Numbered from the stretch's first letter, positions 26,870-35,819 are shown. The stretch: DNA of 64,000 nucleotides from Chromobacterium alkanivorans (GCF_016937655.1 NZ_JAFHKL010000011.1:62001-126000); one strand, 5' to 3'. Made by a program: numbers and translations. The notes: generated by a model from the sequence alone, not told the origin.

Positions 26870-28048
26870 TTAGCGCCGTTCCACCGCCAGCGCCACGCCC
26901 ATGCCGCCGCCTATGCACAGCGTGGCCAGGCCTTTCTTGGCGTCGCGGCGCTGCATTTCATGCAGCAGGGTGACCAGCACGCGGCAGCCGGAAGCGCCGA
27001 TCGGGTGGCCCAGCGCGATGGCGCCGCCGTTGACGTTGACCTTGTCCGGGCCCCAGCCCAATTCGCGCGCCACGCCCAGCGCCTGGGCGGCGAAGGCTTC
27101 GTTGGCTTCCACCAGGTCCAGCTCTTCCACCGTCCAGCCGGCCTTGTCCAGCGCCTTGCGGGTGGCGGCCACCGGGCCTATGCCCATGATTTCCGGCGCG
27201 CAGCCGGTCAGCGCGTAGCCCTTGATCGTGGCCAGCGGCTTCAGGCCCAGCTGGTCCGCCTTCTGCGCCGACATCAGCAGCACCGCGGCGGCGCCGTCAT
27301 TGATGCCGGAAGCGTTGCCGGCGGTGACGGTGCCTTCTTTCTTGAAGGCGGCGCGCAGCTTGGCCAGGCCTTCGGCGCTGGCGTCGTGCTTGATGAACTC
27401 GTCGCTGTCGAAGGCCACCGGATCGCCCTTGCGCTGCGGCACCAGCACCGGGGTGATCTCGTCCTTGAACTTGCCGGCTTTCTGCGCGGCGGCGGCGCGT
27501 TGCTGCGAGGCCAGCGCCAGCGCGTCCTGCTCTTCGCGGCCGATGCCGTACTTCTCCGCCACGTTTTCGGCGGTGATGCCCATGTGGTAGGCGTTGTAGG
27601 CGTCGGTCAGGCCGTCGTTGACCATGGTGTCGATCAGCTGGGCGTTGCCCATGCGGAAACCGTCGCGCGAGCCGGGCAGGATGTGCGGGGACAGGGACAT
27701 GCTTTCCTGGCCGCCGGCGATGACGATGTCGGCGTCGCCGTTGGCGATGGCCTGGGCGCCCAGGTGCACGGCGCGCAGGCCGGAGCCGCAAACCACGTTG
27801 AGGGTGGTGGCCGGGGTGGAGACCGGCAGGCCGGCCTTGATCAGCGCCTGGCGCGCCGGGTTCTGGCCGCTGCCGGCGGTCAGCACCTGGCCGAGGATGA
27901 CTTCGCTGACGTCTTCCGGTTTCAGGCCGGTTTGGGCCAGCAGCGATTTGATGACGGTGGCGCCCAGTTCCGGGGCCGGGATCTTGGCCAGCGCGCCGCC
28001 GAAACTGCCGATGGCGGTGCGGGTTGCTGCGACAATCACGACTTCCAT
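26870..28048 (-). CDS. phaA: acetyl-CoA acetyltransferase (thiolase)
   Basis: Condenses two acetyl-CoA to acetoacetyl-CoA, the first step of PHB synthesis; it also works in reverse in degradation. 392 residues, standard biosynthetic thiolase length. The acylated Cys is in [15 protein letters not shown] (about 88), His in [17 protein letters not shown] (about 348) and the second Cys in [11 protein letters not shown] (about 378). The ATG at 28048 has GGAG six bases upstream. It lies downstream of phaC on the same strand, the C. violaceum arrangement. No phaB reductase follows. Confidence 0.93.
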   Translation of the reverse strand: MEVVIVAATRTAIGSFGGALAKIPAPELGATVIKSLLAQTGLKPEDVSEVILGQVLTAGSGQNPARQALIKAGLPVSTPATTLNVVCGSGLRAVHLGAQAIANGDADIVIAGGQESMSLSPHILPGSRDGFRMGNAQLIDTMVNDGLTDAYNAYHMGITAENVAEKYGIGREEQDALALASQQRAAAAQKAGKFKDEITPVLVPQRKGDPVAFDSDEFIKHDASAEGLAKLRAAFKKEGTVTAGNASGINDGAAAVLLMSAQKADQLGLKPLATIKGYALTGCAPEIMGIGPVAATRKALDKAGWTVEELDLVEANEAFAAQALGVARELGWGPDKVNVNGGAIALGHPIGASGCRVLVTLLHEMQRRDAKKGLATLCIGGGMGVALAVERR

Positions 28049-28080
28049 GTTTTTCTCCGTCTCTCTTCTAATGTGACCGC

Positions 28081-28205
28081 GAAGGTCGGTGTGTCGGCCA
28101 ACGCGCCGGCGGCGGAACGAGGAAACCGCTAAAGCACATCGAGCGGCTTTCAACCCCGTACCTGACTATCCCGCCGAAGCGCGGCAGACTTTGAACCGCT
28201 TGTTC
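28081..28205. repeat. possible degenerate miniature element between phaC and phaA
   Basis: The sequence AGACTTTGAACCGCTTGTTC ending at 28205 resembles the terminal sequence AGACTTTGAACAGGCTCT of the divergent elements near 31429 and 35113, and it also directly precedes a TTA that is the phaC stop codon. The left limit (28081, GAAGGTCGGTGTGTCGG) is only a guess. Confidence 0.3.
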
Positions 28206-29975
28206 TTATTGCAGGCTGGCCACCACGCTGGGCATGGCCTTGGCCAGCACATAGCTGCCCGGCGCCGCTTGCAGCGGCGGGAAGTCTTTGCTGCCCAAGG
28301 CCTTGGGCGCGGCGACCTGCTTGCCGGATTGCGGCGCCAGCCAGGCGTCCCAGTCCTTCCACCAGCTGCCGGGGTGGCTTTCCGCGGTTTCCAGCCAGGC
28401 GTCGGCGTGCTCGGGCAGCTTGTCGTTGACCCAGTAATTGCGCTTGTCCTTGGTCACCGGATTGATCGAGCCGGCGATATGGCCGGAGGCGCCCAGCACG
28501 AAGCGCCGCGACGGCGCGCCGGTCAGGTAGTGAATGCCGGAGTAGGCCGAGCTCCACAGCACGATGTGGTCTTCGCGCGCGGCGAAGATGTAGACCGGGA
28601 TGTTGATCTTGGAAACGTCGATGGGCACGCCGCACAAGGTGATGGAGCCCGGTTTGGTCAGCGCGTTGTTCATGTAGAACTGGCGCAGCATGAAGGTGTG
28701 CATCGGTAGCGGCAGGTCCACCGCGTCGTTGTTCCAGTAGAGCAGGTCGAACGGCGCCGGGGTCTTGCCCAGCAGGTAGTTGTTGACCACGTAGTTCCAC
28801 ACCAGGTCGTTGGCGCGCAGGCTGGCGAAGGTGCGGCCAATCTCCTTGCCGCTGATGATGCCGCCGGCGGCGATCTTGGCCTCGCGGCTGGCCACCAGAT
28901 TCTCGTCGATGAAGTAGGAGATCTCGCCCGGCTCGGCGTGATCTATCAACGAGGTCATGAAGGTGGTGGAGTCGAAGTACTTGAGCCCGCGCGCTTGCAG
29001 TACGCACTGAGTGGTGGTCAGGATCACGCCGCCGACACAGAAGCCCAGCGCGTTCATGCTGTCCTGCTTGGTGATCTTGCGCACGGTTTCCGCCGCGGCG
29101 ATCACGCCTTTCTCGATATAGCTTTCCCAGGTGAAGTGCTTCATCTCGGGCACCGCCGAGCGCCAGCTGATCAGGAACACGCGGTAACCCTGGGCGACGA
29201 AGTGGCGCACCATGGAATTGTCCGGCTGCAGGTCCATCAGATAGTACTTGTTGATGCAGGGCGGCACGATCAGCAGCGGCTTCTCATAGACTTGGCCGGT
29301 GGTCGGGGTGTACTGGATCAGTTCGATCAAGTCGTTGCGGAACACTACCTCGCCGGGCGTGACCACGATGTTCTTGCCGATGTCGAACTGGCTCTCGTCC
29401 GACATCGAGATGTGGCCCTTCTGGAAATCCTCCAGCATGTTCTTCATGCCGTCGACCAGGCTTTCGCCCTTGGTCTCTATCGCCCGTTTCATCACGTCCG
29501 GGTTGGTCAGCATGAAGTTGCTGGGGGAGACCGCGTCCAGGTATTGGCGGGTGGCGAAGGCCAGCTTGTCCTTGGCTTCCTCCTCCAGCTGGGCGTTGTC
29601 AACCAGTTCGGTCATCCATTTGCTGGTGAGCAGATAGCCTTGTTTGAGGAAGTGGTAGAACGGATGTTCGTCCCATTCCGGGGAGGCGAAGCGACGGTCG
29701 CCCTTTTTCGCCGAGGCGTCGCCGTTGGCGGCGGGCGCCTGGCCCAGAAACTGCGACCACAGATGCATCTGCTGCTGATACAGGCTGCTTTGCCAGGCGA
29801 ACAGCTGGCCGGCGTTGCTGAGCATGGCGCCCCAGGCGTTGGCCAGCGGCAATTCGGTATTTCCAGGTTGCGGCGGCAGCGGCAGATTGTTGACGAACTG
29901 CTGCATCCACTGTTGGTTGGCCTCGGATAGGCTGGCGAAGAAACTATCCAGCGGGTTTGTACTTTCTTGGGTCAA
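28206..29975 (-). CDS. phaC: class I poly(R)-hydroxyalkanoic acid synthase
   Basis: Polymerises (R)-3-hydroxyacyl-CoA into PHA granules. 589 residues. The lipase-like box is GFCVGG with the nucleophile Cys at residue 313. The catalytic Asp is in [16 protein letters not shown] and the His in [12 protein letters not shown]. The conserved W in the [15 protein letters not shown] region is also present. It begins [17 protein letters not shown], about 20 residues longer at the N terminus than the C. violaceum enzyme as I remember it. It is first in phaC-phaA. Confidence 0.96.
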   Translation of the reverse strand: MTQESTNPLDSFFASLSEANQQWMQQFVNNLPLPPQPGNTELPLANAWGAMLSNAGQLFAWQSSLYQQQMHLWSQFLGQAPAANGDASAKKGDRRFASPEWDEHPFYHFLKQGYLLTSKWMTELVDNAQLEEEAKDKLAFATRQYLDAVSPSNFMLTNPDVMKRAIETKGESLVDGMKNMLEDFQKGHISMSDESQFDIGKNIVVTPGEVVFRNDLIELIQYTPTTGQVYEKPLLIVPPCINKYYLMDLQPDNSMVRHFVAQGYRVFLISWRSAVPEMKHFTWESYIEKGVIAAAETVRKITKQDSMNALGFCVGGVILTTTQCVLQARGLKYFDSTTFMTSLIDHAEPGEISYFIDENLVASREAKIAAGGIISGKEIGRTFASLRANDLVWNYVVNNYLLGKTPAPFDLLYWNNDAVDLPLPMHTFMLRQFYMNNALTKPGSITLCGVPIDVSKINIPVYIFAAREDHIVLWSSAYSGIHYLTGAPSRRFVLGASGHIAGSINPVTKDKRNYWVNDKLPEHADAWLETAESHPGSWWKDWDAWLAPQSGKQVAAPKALGSKDFPPLQAAPGSYVLAKAMPSVVASLQ

Positions 29976-30065
29976 AGCTGTCTCCTGAAACGTGCCGAAG
30001 CGTTATCGAAGCTTTCCTGCATTGGACCGTGTAACAAAATGTGCGGTCGCAAGGTACGCCATGAC

Positions 30066-30080
30066 TGTAACAGGGTTACA
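30066..30080. promoter_or_regulatory. inverted repeat upstream of phaC
   Basis: TGTAACAGGGTTACA is a perfect 6-bp inverted repeat with a three-base spacer, 91 bp upstream of the phaC start. A related half, TGTAACAAAATG, lies nearer at about 30030. It is a plausible operator for phaC control; the regulator is unknown. Confidence 0.4.
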
Positions 30081-30156
30081 TGACATTTTCACCGGGTGGC
30101 GGGCAATCGGCGCGTCAAAAGCCGCATCTTGTTGCCGCGGTGCACAATCTGCCTAG

Positions 30157-30172
30157 CTGTCCTTTCGGACTG
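30157..30172. promoter_or_regulatory. CviR-like (LuxR-type) box upstream of FAA hydrolase gene
   Basis: CTGTCCTTTCGGACTG fits the reported Chromobacterium quorum-sensing regulator consensus CTGNCC-N4-GGNCAG at 11 of 12 fixed positions; the mismatch is T for A near the end. It lies 79 bp before the FAA-hydrolase start, in the phaC-FAA divergent region. A second small inverted repeat, ATTATGGGATAAT (30192-30204), lies between it and the gene. Confidence 0.4.
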
Positions 30173-30250
30173 GCATGCCGAGGGGGGGGAAATTATGGGA
30201 TAATCGCGAGCTTGCATGGTTGGCGTTGAACAGAACGGGAAAGGATAGTC

Positions 30251-30907
30251 ATGTCGGCATTCAAGGCGCGTTTGGGCGAACAGGACGTCGCGGTGGGCAA
30301 TATCTTCTGCATCGGGCGCAATTACGCCGCGCACGCGGCGGAATTGAACAACCCGCTGGAAGACGAGCCGCTGGTGTTTCTGAAGCCGACTTCGGCGCTG
30401 GCCGGCGAGGGCGAGCCCTTGCGGTTGCCGGATTACTCCAGCGACGTTCACCACGAATGCGAGCTGGTGCTGCTGATAGGCAAGGGCGGCCGCGACATCG
30501 CCGAGGCGGAAGCGCTCGGCCATGTGGCCGGCTACGGCATCGGCCTGGACATGACGGCGCGCGATGTGCAAGCGGCGGCCAAGAGCAAGGGCCATCCGTG
30601 GACCAAGGCCAAGGGCTTTCCCACCGCCGCCTGCCTGTCGCGGCTGGCGCCGGCGGCCCAGGTGGCCGATCCGCAGCGGCTGAGCTTCGAACTGCGCGTC
30701 AACGGCGAGTTGCGCCAGCAAGGCGACACCGGGCTGATGTTGTTCCCGGTGGCGGCCATCATCGCCTATCTGTCGCGCATCTACGGCCTGCAAGCCGGCG
30801 ACCTGATCTATACCGGCACCCCTGAAGGGGTGGCGGCGGTGCGTTCCGGCGACAGGCTCAGCCTGAAACTGGAGGGGCTGGCCGCCGCCGAATGGAGCGT
30901 GCTCTGA
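30251..30907 (+). CDS. fumarylacetoacetate-hydrolase-family protein (acylpyruvate hydrolase-like)
   Basis: 218 residues, the short YcgM/FAHD1 type that hydrolyses acylpyruvates or decarboxylates oxaloacetate in the cytosol. Visible signature: IFCIGRNYAAHAAELNN (N terminus), metal-binding Glu pair in HHECELVLLIGKGGRDI, GYGIGLDMTARDVQ, and IYTGTPEGVAAVRSGD. The stop overlaps the next ATG by one base (TGATG), so hslR is translationally coupled. Confidence 0.93.
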   Translation: MSAFKARLGEQDVAVGNIFCIGRNYAAHAAELNNPLEDEPLVFLKPTSALAGEGEPLRLPDYSSDVHHECELVLLIGKGGRDIAEAEALGHVAGYGIGLDMTARDVQAAAKSKGHPWTKAKGFPTAACLSRLAPAAQVADPQRLSFELRVNGELRQQGDTGLMLFPVAAIIAYLSRIYGLQAGDLIYTGTPEGVAAVRSGDRLSLKLEGLAAAEWSVL

Positions 30908-31308
30908 TGGCGGCCGGCGCCGAGGACGACGGCAAGGTCCGTCTCGACAAATGGCTGTGGGCCGCTCGTTTCTTCAAGACCCGGCAACTAGCGCACGAGG
31001 CGCTGGAGCTGGGCCGGGTGCAGGTCAACGGCGATAGGGTCAAGGCTTCGCGGGTGGTCAAGGAGGGCGATCAGCTGGTGATGCGCATCAATCAGCTGGA
31101 GTACCGCGTCGAGGTGTTGGCCTTGAGCACCCAGCGCCGTCCGGCGAAAGAGGCGCAGCTGCTTTACCGCGAGGACGAGGCCTCGCGGCTCGCGCGCGAG
31201 GAACAGCAGTTGCTGCTGAAGGCGGAGCGCGCCAGCTTCCCGCACGGCGACGGCCGGCCCACCAAGAAGGCGAGGCGCGAGATCGGCAAGTTCAAAGGGC
31301 AGTTCTGA
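30907..31308 (+). CDS. hslR: heat-shock protein 15, S4-domain RNA-binding protein
   Basis: Recycles stalled 50S subunits carrying a nascent-chain tRNA after heat shock. The S4 domain is clear near the N terminus: VRLDKWLWAARFFKTRQLAHEALELGRVQVNG, followed by the basic tail RPTKKARREIGKFKGQF. The ATG at 30907 gives 133 residues, the same as E. coli Hsp15, and has GGAG nine bases upstream. An in-frame ATG at 30892 is less likely. Its TGA stop abuts a divergent miniature element. Confidence 0.93.
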   Translation: MAAGAEDDGKVRLDKWLWAARFFKTRQLAHEALELGRVQVNGDRVKASRVVKEGDQLVMRINQLEYRVEVLALSTQRRPAKEAQLLYREDEASRLAREEQQLLLKAERASFPHGDGRPTKKARREIGKFKGQF

Positions 31309-31429
31309 GAAGCCGTTGGCGCGACACGGAGGGCATGGACTCGGCATGCCCGCGCAGCGCTTGGCCAAGGCCGCTTTCTCGCTTGCCTGGCCTGGTGCCG
31401 CAGCCGCGCGCGAGACTTTGAACAGGCTC
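31309..31429. repeat. divergent miniature element (121 bp) after hslR
   Basis: The left end GAAGCCGTTGGCGCGA and the right end CGCGAGACTTTGAACAGGCTC are degenerate inverted repeats related to copies 1-3 (the terminal GAGCCTGTT is shared). Internally, CGCTTTCTCGCTTGCCTGG aligns with the corresponding block of copy 1. It is flanked by TGA (the hslR stop) on the left and TAA on the right. Confidence 0.55.
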
Positions 31430-31484
31430 TAAGCGCTGTTTTTGTTTTCAACCAGGAGCCCGTCACGGGCCGAGTTTTCAGATC

Positions 31485-32654
31485 ATGCCGTCTTCCGCGT
31501 CACCCGCCGCATCCCTGCTGCCGTTCAGCCTGTTCTATTTCAGCTATTTCGCCTTTCAGGGTCTGTTCAGTCCGTTTTGGGGGCTGTATCTGCAGTCGCT
31601 GTCCTTTTCCGCCTGGCAGATTTCTGTGCTGATGGCCTTGTCCACGCTGGCGCGCATCGTGGCGCCCGGCTTCTGGGGCTGGCTGGCGGACCGGCGCGGC
31701 CGGCGGCGCGCCATCATCCTGACGACTTCGCTGCTGTCGGCGGCGGCCTTCCTGCTGGTGGGGCTGGACCGCGCCTTCTGGTGGGTGTTCGTCAGCCTGG
31801 CGGTGTCGCACTTCTTCTGGGCGGCGGCGCTGCCTCTGGTGGAGGCCAGCACCGCCCACCTGACCCGCGCGCAGCCTGGGCGTTACAGCCGAGTGCGGGT
31901 CTGGGGTTCGATAGGCTTCGTCTGCCTGGCGATGAGCGGCGGCGTGCTGCTGGACGGCATAGGCATAGGCAATCTGCCGTGGGCGCTGTGCGTGTTGCTG
32001 GGCCTGGTGGCGGCGGCGGCCTGGCGGGTGCCGGAAGTGGCGGCCGAACGCAGGAGCGGGCCGTCGACGCCTATCGCCGCCACGCTGCGGCGGCCGGAGG
32101 TGATGGCGCTGTTCGGCTGCTGTTTCCTGATGGCCTTCGCCCATGGCCCTTACTACACCTTTTTCTCCATAGGCCTGAAACAGGCGGGCTACGAGCAGGG
32201 CGCGATCGGCATGCTGTGGGGGCTGGGCGTGGTCAGCGAGGTGGCGGTGTTCCTGCTGATGCCCAAGATCATGGCGCGCGCGCGGCTGGAAGCGCTGATG
32301 CTGTTGTCGCTGGCGGCGGCGGCGCTGCGTTTCGCGCTGATCGCCGCCGCGGCGCAGCTGGCCTGGGTGGCGATAGGCGCGCAGTTATTGCACGCGCTGA
32401 CCTTCGGCCTGCATCACGCGGCCTCGGTGGGGCTGATCCACCGCATGTTCGAGCAACAGCACCACGGTCGCGCCCAGGGCCTGTACATCATCGCCTCGTT
32501 TGGCGTCGGCGGCAGCGCCGGCGGCCTGATCGGCGGGCTGGTGTGGCCGCACGGCGGCATGGCGACGACCTTCGCGATGTCGGCCGCCGCCGCGGCGCTG
32601 GGCGTAGCGCTGTGCCGGCGCTGGCTGCGGCCGGCGGCGCATCAGGCGGGTTGA
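31485..32654 (+). CDS. MFS transporter (MFS_1_like / HcaT-type)
   Basis: 389 residues with about 12 predicted membrane helices in two halves. The family A-loop GWLADRRGRRRAIIL is after helix 2. PLVEASTAHL and SRVRVWGSIGFV are typical of the 3-phenylpropionate/nucleoside-H+ symporter-like MFS group (PPP family). It probably sits in the inner membrane; the substrate cannot be told. It converges on, and overlaps by 13 bp, the GNAT gene on the other strand. Confidence 0.9.
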   Translation: MPSSASPAASLLPFSLFYFSYFAFQGLFSPFWGLYLQSLSFSAWQISVLMALSTLARIVAPGFWGWLADRRGRRRAIILTTSLLSAAAFLLVGLDRAFWWVFVSLAVSHFFWAAALPLVEASTAHLTRAQPGRYSRVRVWGSIGFVCLAMSGGVLLDGIGIGNLPWALCVLLGLVAAAAWRVPEVAAERRSGPSTPIAATLRRPEVMALFGCCFLMAFAHGPYYTFFSIGLKQAGYEQGAIGMLWGLGVVSEVAVFLLMPKIMARARLEALMLLSLAAAALRFALIAAAAQLAWVAIGAQLLHALTFGLHHAASVGLIHRMFEQQHHGRAQGLYIIASFGVGGSAGGLIGGLVWPHGGMATTFAMSAAAAALGVALCRRWLRPAAHQAG

Positions 32655-33172
32655 TCTTTCAATAGCGTCGGCGGCACGAAATAGCAGCTGTCGCCATCGA
32701 TGCCGGGCAGCTCGATCCGGCCCTGGTAACGCAGGCCGATTTTCTCCAGCACGCGGATGGACGCCTGGTTGTGCGGCGCGGTGATGCCCACCACCACCGC
32801 GTGCCCCAGCTGTTCGCGGCCGTGTTCTATCGCGGCCAAGGCCGCCTCGCTGGCGTAGCCGCAGCCCCAGTATTGTTCCAGGAAGGCGTAGCCGATGTCC
32901 GGATAGGCCAGGCCGTCGCGTTTGACCAGGCCGCAGATGCCGACCGGGACGCCGTCGTCCAGCCGCTCCACCAGCAGCAGGCCGTGGCCGTGCTTGCGGT
33001 AGCTGGCTTGCGGGCCTTCCTCGATGTAGCGCAGCGCGCCGAGCAGGTCGTGGGCGTCCTTGTCGCCGATATTGGCGATGAAGGCCGGCTCGTTCAGCAG
33101 CATGAGCATGAAGGGGGCGTCGCTGGCGTGCAGCGGGCGCAGTTGCAGTCTGGCGGTGGCGATGTGATGCAT
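32642..33172 (-). CDS. GNAT-family N-acetyltransferase (RimJ/RimL-like)
   Basis: 176 residues of the Acetyltransf_3 type: ARLQLRPLHASDAPFMLMLL at the start, GICGLVKRDGLAYPDIGYAF in the middle, and the acetyl-CoA-binding EQYWGCGYASEAALAA followed by NQASIRVLEKIGLRYQG. The ATG at 33172 (MHHIATARLQL) is chosen, because the longer frame would run through the sdaA terminator hairpin. The substrate is unknown. Confidence 0.9.
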   Translation of the reverse strand: MHHIATARLQLRPLHASDAPFMLMLLNEPAFIANIGDKDAHDLLGALRYIEEGPQASYRKHGHGLLLVERLDDGVPVGICGLVKRDGLAYPDIGYAFLEQYWGCGYASEAALAAIEHGREQLGHAVVVGITAPHNQASIRVLEKIGLRYQGRIELPGIDGDSCYFVPPTLLKDQPA

Positions 33173-33204
33173 GGCTGGTTCGAGTTTCGCGGGAATGAGG
33201 TCGT

Positions 33205-33238
33205 AAAAAAAGCCGACGGCGCGCAAGCGCCATCGGCT
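33205..33238 (-). terminator. intrinsic terminator of sdaA
   Basis: On the minus strand, the stem AGCCGATGGCGC / GCGCCGTCGGCT with a four-base loop is followed by seven T. It lies between sdaA and the GNAT gene, so the latter has its own promoter. Confidence 0.9.
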
Positions 33239-33260
33239 TCGATGCTAACAGGCCGGAGGC

Positions 33261-34661
33261 TCAGCACTCAACAATATTCACCGGCACTTCGATGACGTTG
33301 ATGGCCAGGCCGCCGCGCGCGGTTTCCTTGTACTTGGTGCTCATGTCCATGCCGGTGTCGCGCATGGTCTTGATCACCCGGTCCAGCGACACGAAGTGCT
33401 GGCCGTCGCCGCGCAGCGCCATGCGGGCCGCGTTGATGGCCTTGACCGAGGCCATGGCGTTGCGTTCGATGCAGGGCACTTGCACCAGGCCGCCCACCGG
33501 GTCGCAGGTCAGGCCCAGATTGTGCTCCATGCCGATTTCGGCGGCGTTTTCCACTTGTTCCGGGGTGCCGCCCAGCACTTCGGCCAAGGCGCCCGCGGCC
33601 ATCGAGCAGGCCGAACCCACTTCGCCCTGGCAGCCCACTTCGGCGCCGGAGATCGAGGCGTTGAGCTTGAACAACACGCCGATGGCGCCTGCGGTGAGCA
33701 GGAAGCGCACGATGCCGTCGTCGCTGGCGCCGGGCACGAAGCGGGCGTAATAGTGCATCACCGCCGGGATGATGCCGGCCGCGCCGTTGGTGGGCGCGGT
33801 GACCACGCGGCCGCCGCCGGCGTTTTCCTCATTGACCGCCAGCGCGTACAGATTGACCCAGTCCATCACCGTCAGCGGGTCGCGCAGCGCCGCTTCGGGC
33901 GAGGCCAGCAGCTTGCGGTGCATGTCGGCGGCGCGGCGCTTCACCTTCATGCCGCCGGGCAGAATGCCTTCGCGATCGCAGCCGCGCTTGACGCAGTCCT
34001 GCATCACTTGCCAGATCTTCAGCAGTTCGGCGCGCACTTGTTCCTCGCTGCGCCAGGCCAGTTCGTTCTCCAGCATGATCTGGCTGATGGATTTGCCGTG
34101 GCGCTGGCACAAGGCCAGCAATTCCGCCGCGCTCTTGAACGGGTGCTTGAGTTCGGTGACGCCCGGCGGGACGAAGCCGGCGTCGATGGCGGCCTCGTCG
34201 ACCACAAAGCCGCCGCCCACCGAGTAATAGGCGCGCTTGGACAGGCTGGCGCCGGCGGCGTCGAAGGCTTCGAAAATCATGCCGTTGGGGTGGTAGGGCA
34301 GGGTTTTCTTCTTGTGCAAAATCAGGTGCTCGCCTTCGATGAAGGGCACGGTCTGTTTGCCCAGCAGCGCGATGGCCTTGTCGGCGCGGATGGCGGCCAG
34401 CATGCCGTCCACCGCGTCGGTGTCCACCAGGTCGGGCTGTTCGCCCTGCAAGCCCAGCAGCACCGCGACGTCGGTGCCGTGGCCCTTGCCGGTGGCGCCC
34501 AGCGAGCCGAACATTTCGGCGCGCACGCTGGCGGTTTGCGTCAGCAAGCCGTCTTTTTCCAGCCGCGCGATGAATTGGCGCGCGGCGCGCATCGGTCCAA
34601 CCGTGTGGGAGCTGGACGGGCCGATGCCAATCTTGAACAAATCAAAAACACTGATGGCCAT
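33261..34661 (-). CDS. sdaA: L-serine ammonia-lyase (iron-sulfur, single-chain)
   Basis: Deaminates L-serine to pyruvate. 466 residues with the [4Fe-4S] type hallmarks: N-terminal [25 protein letters not shown] (beta domain) and C-terminal alpha domain with Cys in [19 protein letters not shown] and [19 protein letters not shown]. It is full length, like E. coli SdaA (454). The ATG at 34661 (MAISVFDLF) is used; the upstream extension is low-quality. It has its own terminator and is probably monocistronic. Confidence 0.95.
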   Translation of the reverse strand: MAISVFDLFKIGIGPSSSHTVGPMRAARQFIARLEKDGLLTQTASVRAEMFGSLGATGKGHGTDVAVLLGLQGEQPDLVDTDAVDGMLAAIRADKAIALLGKQTVPFIEGEHLILHKKKTLPYHPNGMIFEAFDAAGASLSKRAYYSVGGGFVVDEAAIDAGFVPPGVTELKHPFKSAAELLALCQRHGKSISQIMLENELAWRSEEQVRAELLKIWQVMQDCVKRGCDREGILPGGMKVKRRAADMHRKLLASPEAALRDPLTVMDWVNLYALAVNEENAGGGRVVTAPTNGAAGIIPAVMHYYARFVPGASDDGIVRFLLTAGAIGVLFKLNASISGAEVGCQGEVGSACSMAAGALAEVLGGTPEQVENAAEIGMEHNLGLTCDPVGGLVQVPCIERNAMASVKAINAARMALRGDGQHFVSLDRVIKTMRDTGMDMSTKYKETARGGLAINVIEVPVNIVEC

Positions 34662-34962
34662 AATGCTTCTCTTTAAGGGCTGTGTCCCGGCAAGCGGGTT
34701 GTTGTGAGAACGGCCTGGGCCGTCCTTATTATTGTCGTTGTCATGGTTTCGCATGGTTTTGGCGTCAGGGCCTGCCTGCGCTTCGCCATCTTGCGGCAGC
34801 CGGGCAATCTAGACAAGCCGGCGGCGGCTGTCAATTTAGAATTATAGAGTCAGGACTAAGTTGCATCGGGGATTCCGCGAGTCGACGCCACATTGCACCC
34901 GGATGGCATGGTTGGGGCGGGCGGAAGGCCCGTTTGGAAAGGCGGGGAGGGGGATTGGACGC
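34662..34962. other. intergenic region upstream of sdaA, no gene seen
   Basis: About 300 bp between the sdaA start and the terminator of the NAD(P)-binding gene. It must hold the sdaA promoter. An AT-rich patch (AATTTAGAATTATAGAGTCA, about 34832-34851) is the only clear promoter-like feature, and its direction is uncertain. The remaining frames look like GC-driven noise. Confidence 0.4.
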
Positions 34963-34987
34963 GAAAAAGCCCGGGCGCGCCGGGCTT
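34963..34987 (-). terminator. probable terminator of the NAD(P)-binding gene
   Basis: Minus strand: AAGCCCG ... CGGGCTT stem followed by TTTTT. It is placed beyond the miniature-element-like sequence that follows the gene's stop. Confidence 0.65.
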
Positions 34988-34995
34988 GAGGTTTG

Positions 34996-35113
34996 GAAGC
35001 GGTTTTCGATGGGCCGCGCGTCGGCGCTGGGGGAAACAGACGCATCGACCATTTCGTTTGCCCGGTCGTATGCGCCTGCTCTCGCCCTTGCTCGCGAGAC
35101 TTTGAACAGGCTT
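34996..35113. repeat. divergent miniature element (about 118 bp)
   Basis: The right end GCGAGACTTTGAACAGGCTT is nearly identical to the right end of the element at 31309-31429. It is followed by TTA, the complement of the TAA stop of the NAD(P)-binding gene. Internally, TCTCGCCCTTGCTCGCGAGA aligns with copy 1. The left limit at GAAGCGGTTTTCGATGG is uncertain and lacks a matching TNA. Confidence 0.45.
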
Positions 35114-35758
35114 TTAAACTGCGGCGGCGGTGAAGCGACGACGCAGATGCTGCGGTTTTTCCAGTTCGTCGACGATGGCCACGGCCAGGTCTTCCACGCT
35201 GATGTCGGCGGGCTTGTCGCCGTTGAACAGCAGTTGATCGCCGCCCAGCCGGTATTTGCCGCTGCGCTCGCCGGGGTGGAGGAAGGCCGGCGGCGAGACG
35301 AAGGTCCAGTCCAGCGCGCTTTCCTCGCGCAGGCGGCGCAGCGCCTCACGTACGCCCAGCGCGCCTTCCTTCCATTCCGCCGGGAATTCCGGGGTGTCTA
35401 CCAGTTGCACGCCGGGCGCCACTTCCAGGCTGCCGGCGCCGCCCACTTCCAGGAAGCGCTTGACGCCGGCCTGCTTGACGCCGGCGACGATGGCGTCGTG
35501 ACCCTTGACCGCCAGCGCCTGGATGTCGGCCTTGTCCCAGCCCGGGTTGAAGGCGCTGACCACGGCGTCGTGACCGGCGACGGCGGCGGCGATCTGGCCG
35601 GCCTGGTAGGCGTCGGCGGCGACGCCGCTGAGCTGCGGGTGTTGCGGCAGCTTGGACAGATTGCTGACGATGGCGCTGACTTGATGATTGCGAGACAGCA
35701 GTTCCTGCAGGATGGCCGAGCCGACAAAGCCGCTGGCGCCGATCAGTGCGATTTTCAT
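35114..35758 (-). CDS. NAD(P)-dependent oxidoreductase, atypical SDR (NAD(P)H-binding)
   Basis: 214 residues. Rossmann N terminus MKIALIGASGFVGSAILQEL (GASGFVG), then AVVSAFNPGW and RFLEVGGAGSLEV, as in the YwnB/NmrA-like atypical SDRs often annotated as redox-sensing reductases. There is no catalytic YxxxK. It is divergent from a LysR gene with a 118-bp shared promoter region, so it is likely that regulator's target. Confidence 0.92.
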   Translation of the reverse strand: MKIALIGASGFVGSAILQELLSRNHQVSAIVSNLSKLPQHPQLSGVAADAYQAGQIAAAVAGHDAVVSAFNPGWDKADIQALAVKGHDAIVAGVKQAGVKRFLEVGGAGSLEVAPGVQLVDTPEFPAEWKEGALGVREALRRLREESALDWTFVSPPAFLHPGERSGKYRLGGDQLLFNGDKPADISVEDLAVAIVDELEKPQHLRRRFTAAAV

Positions 35759-35819
35759 GAGGATGATTCCTTTCCGCGATTCACGTAATGAAGTTTGACG
35801 GCGTTCAGAATAGCAGCTT

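Noticed and set aside
33173-33226. Longer form of the GNAT protein starting at 33226.
   Set aside because: The extension reads through the sdaA terminator hairpin and does not resemble family N termini.
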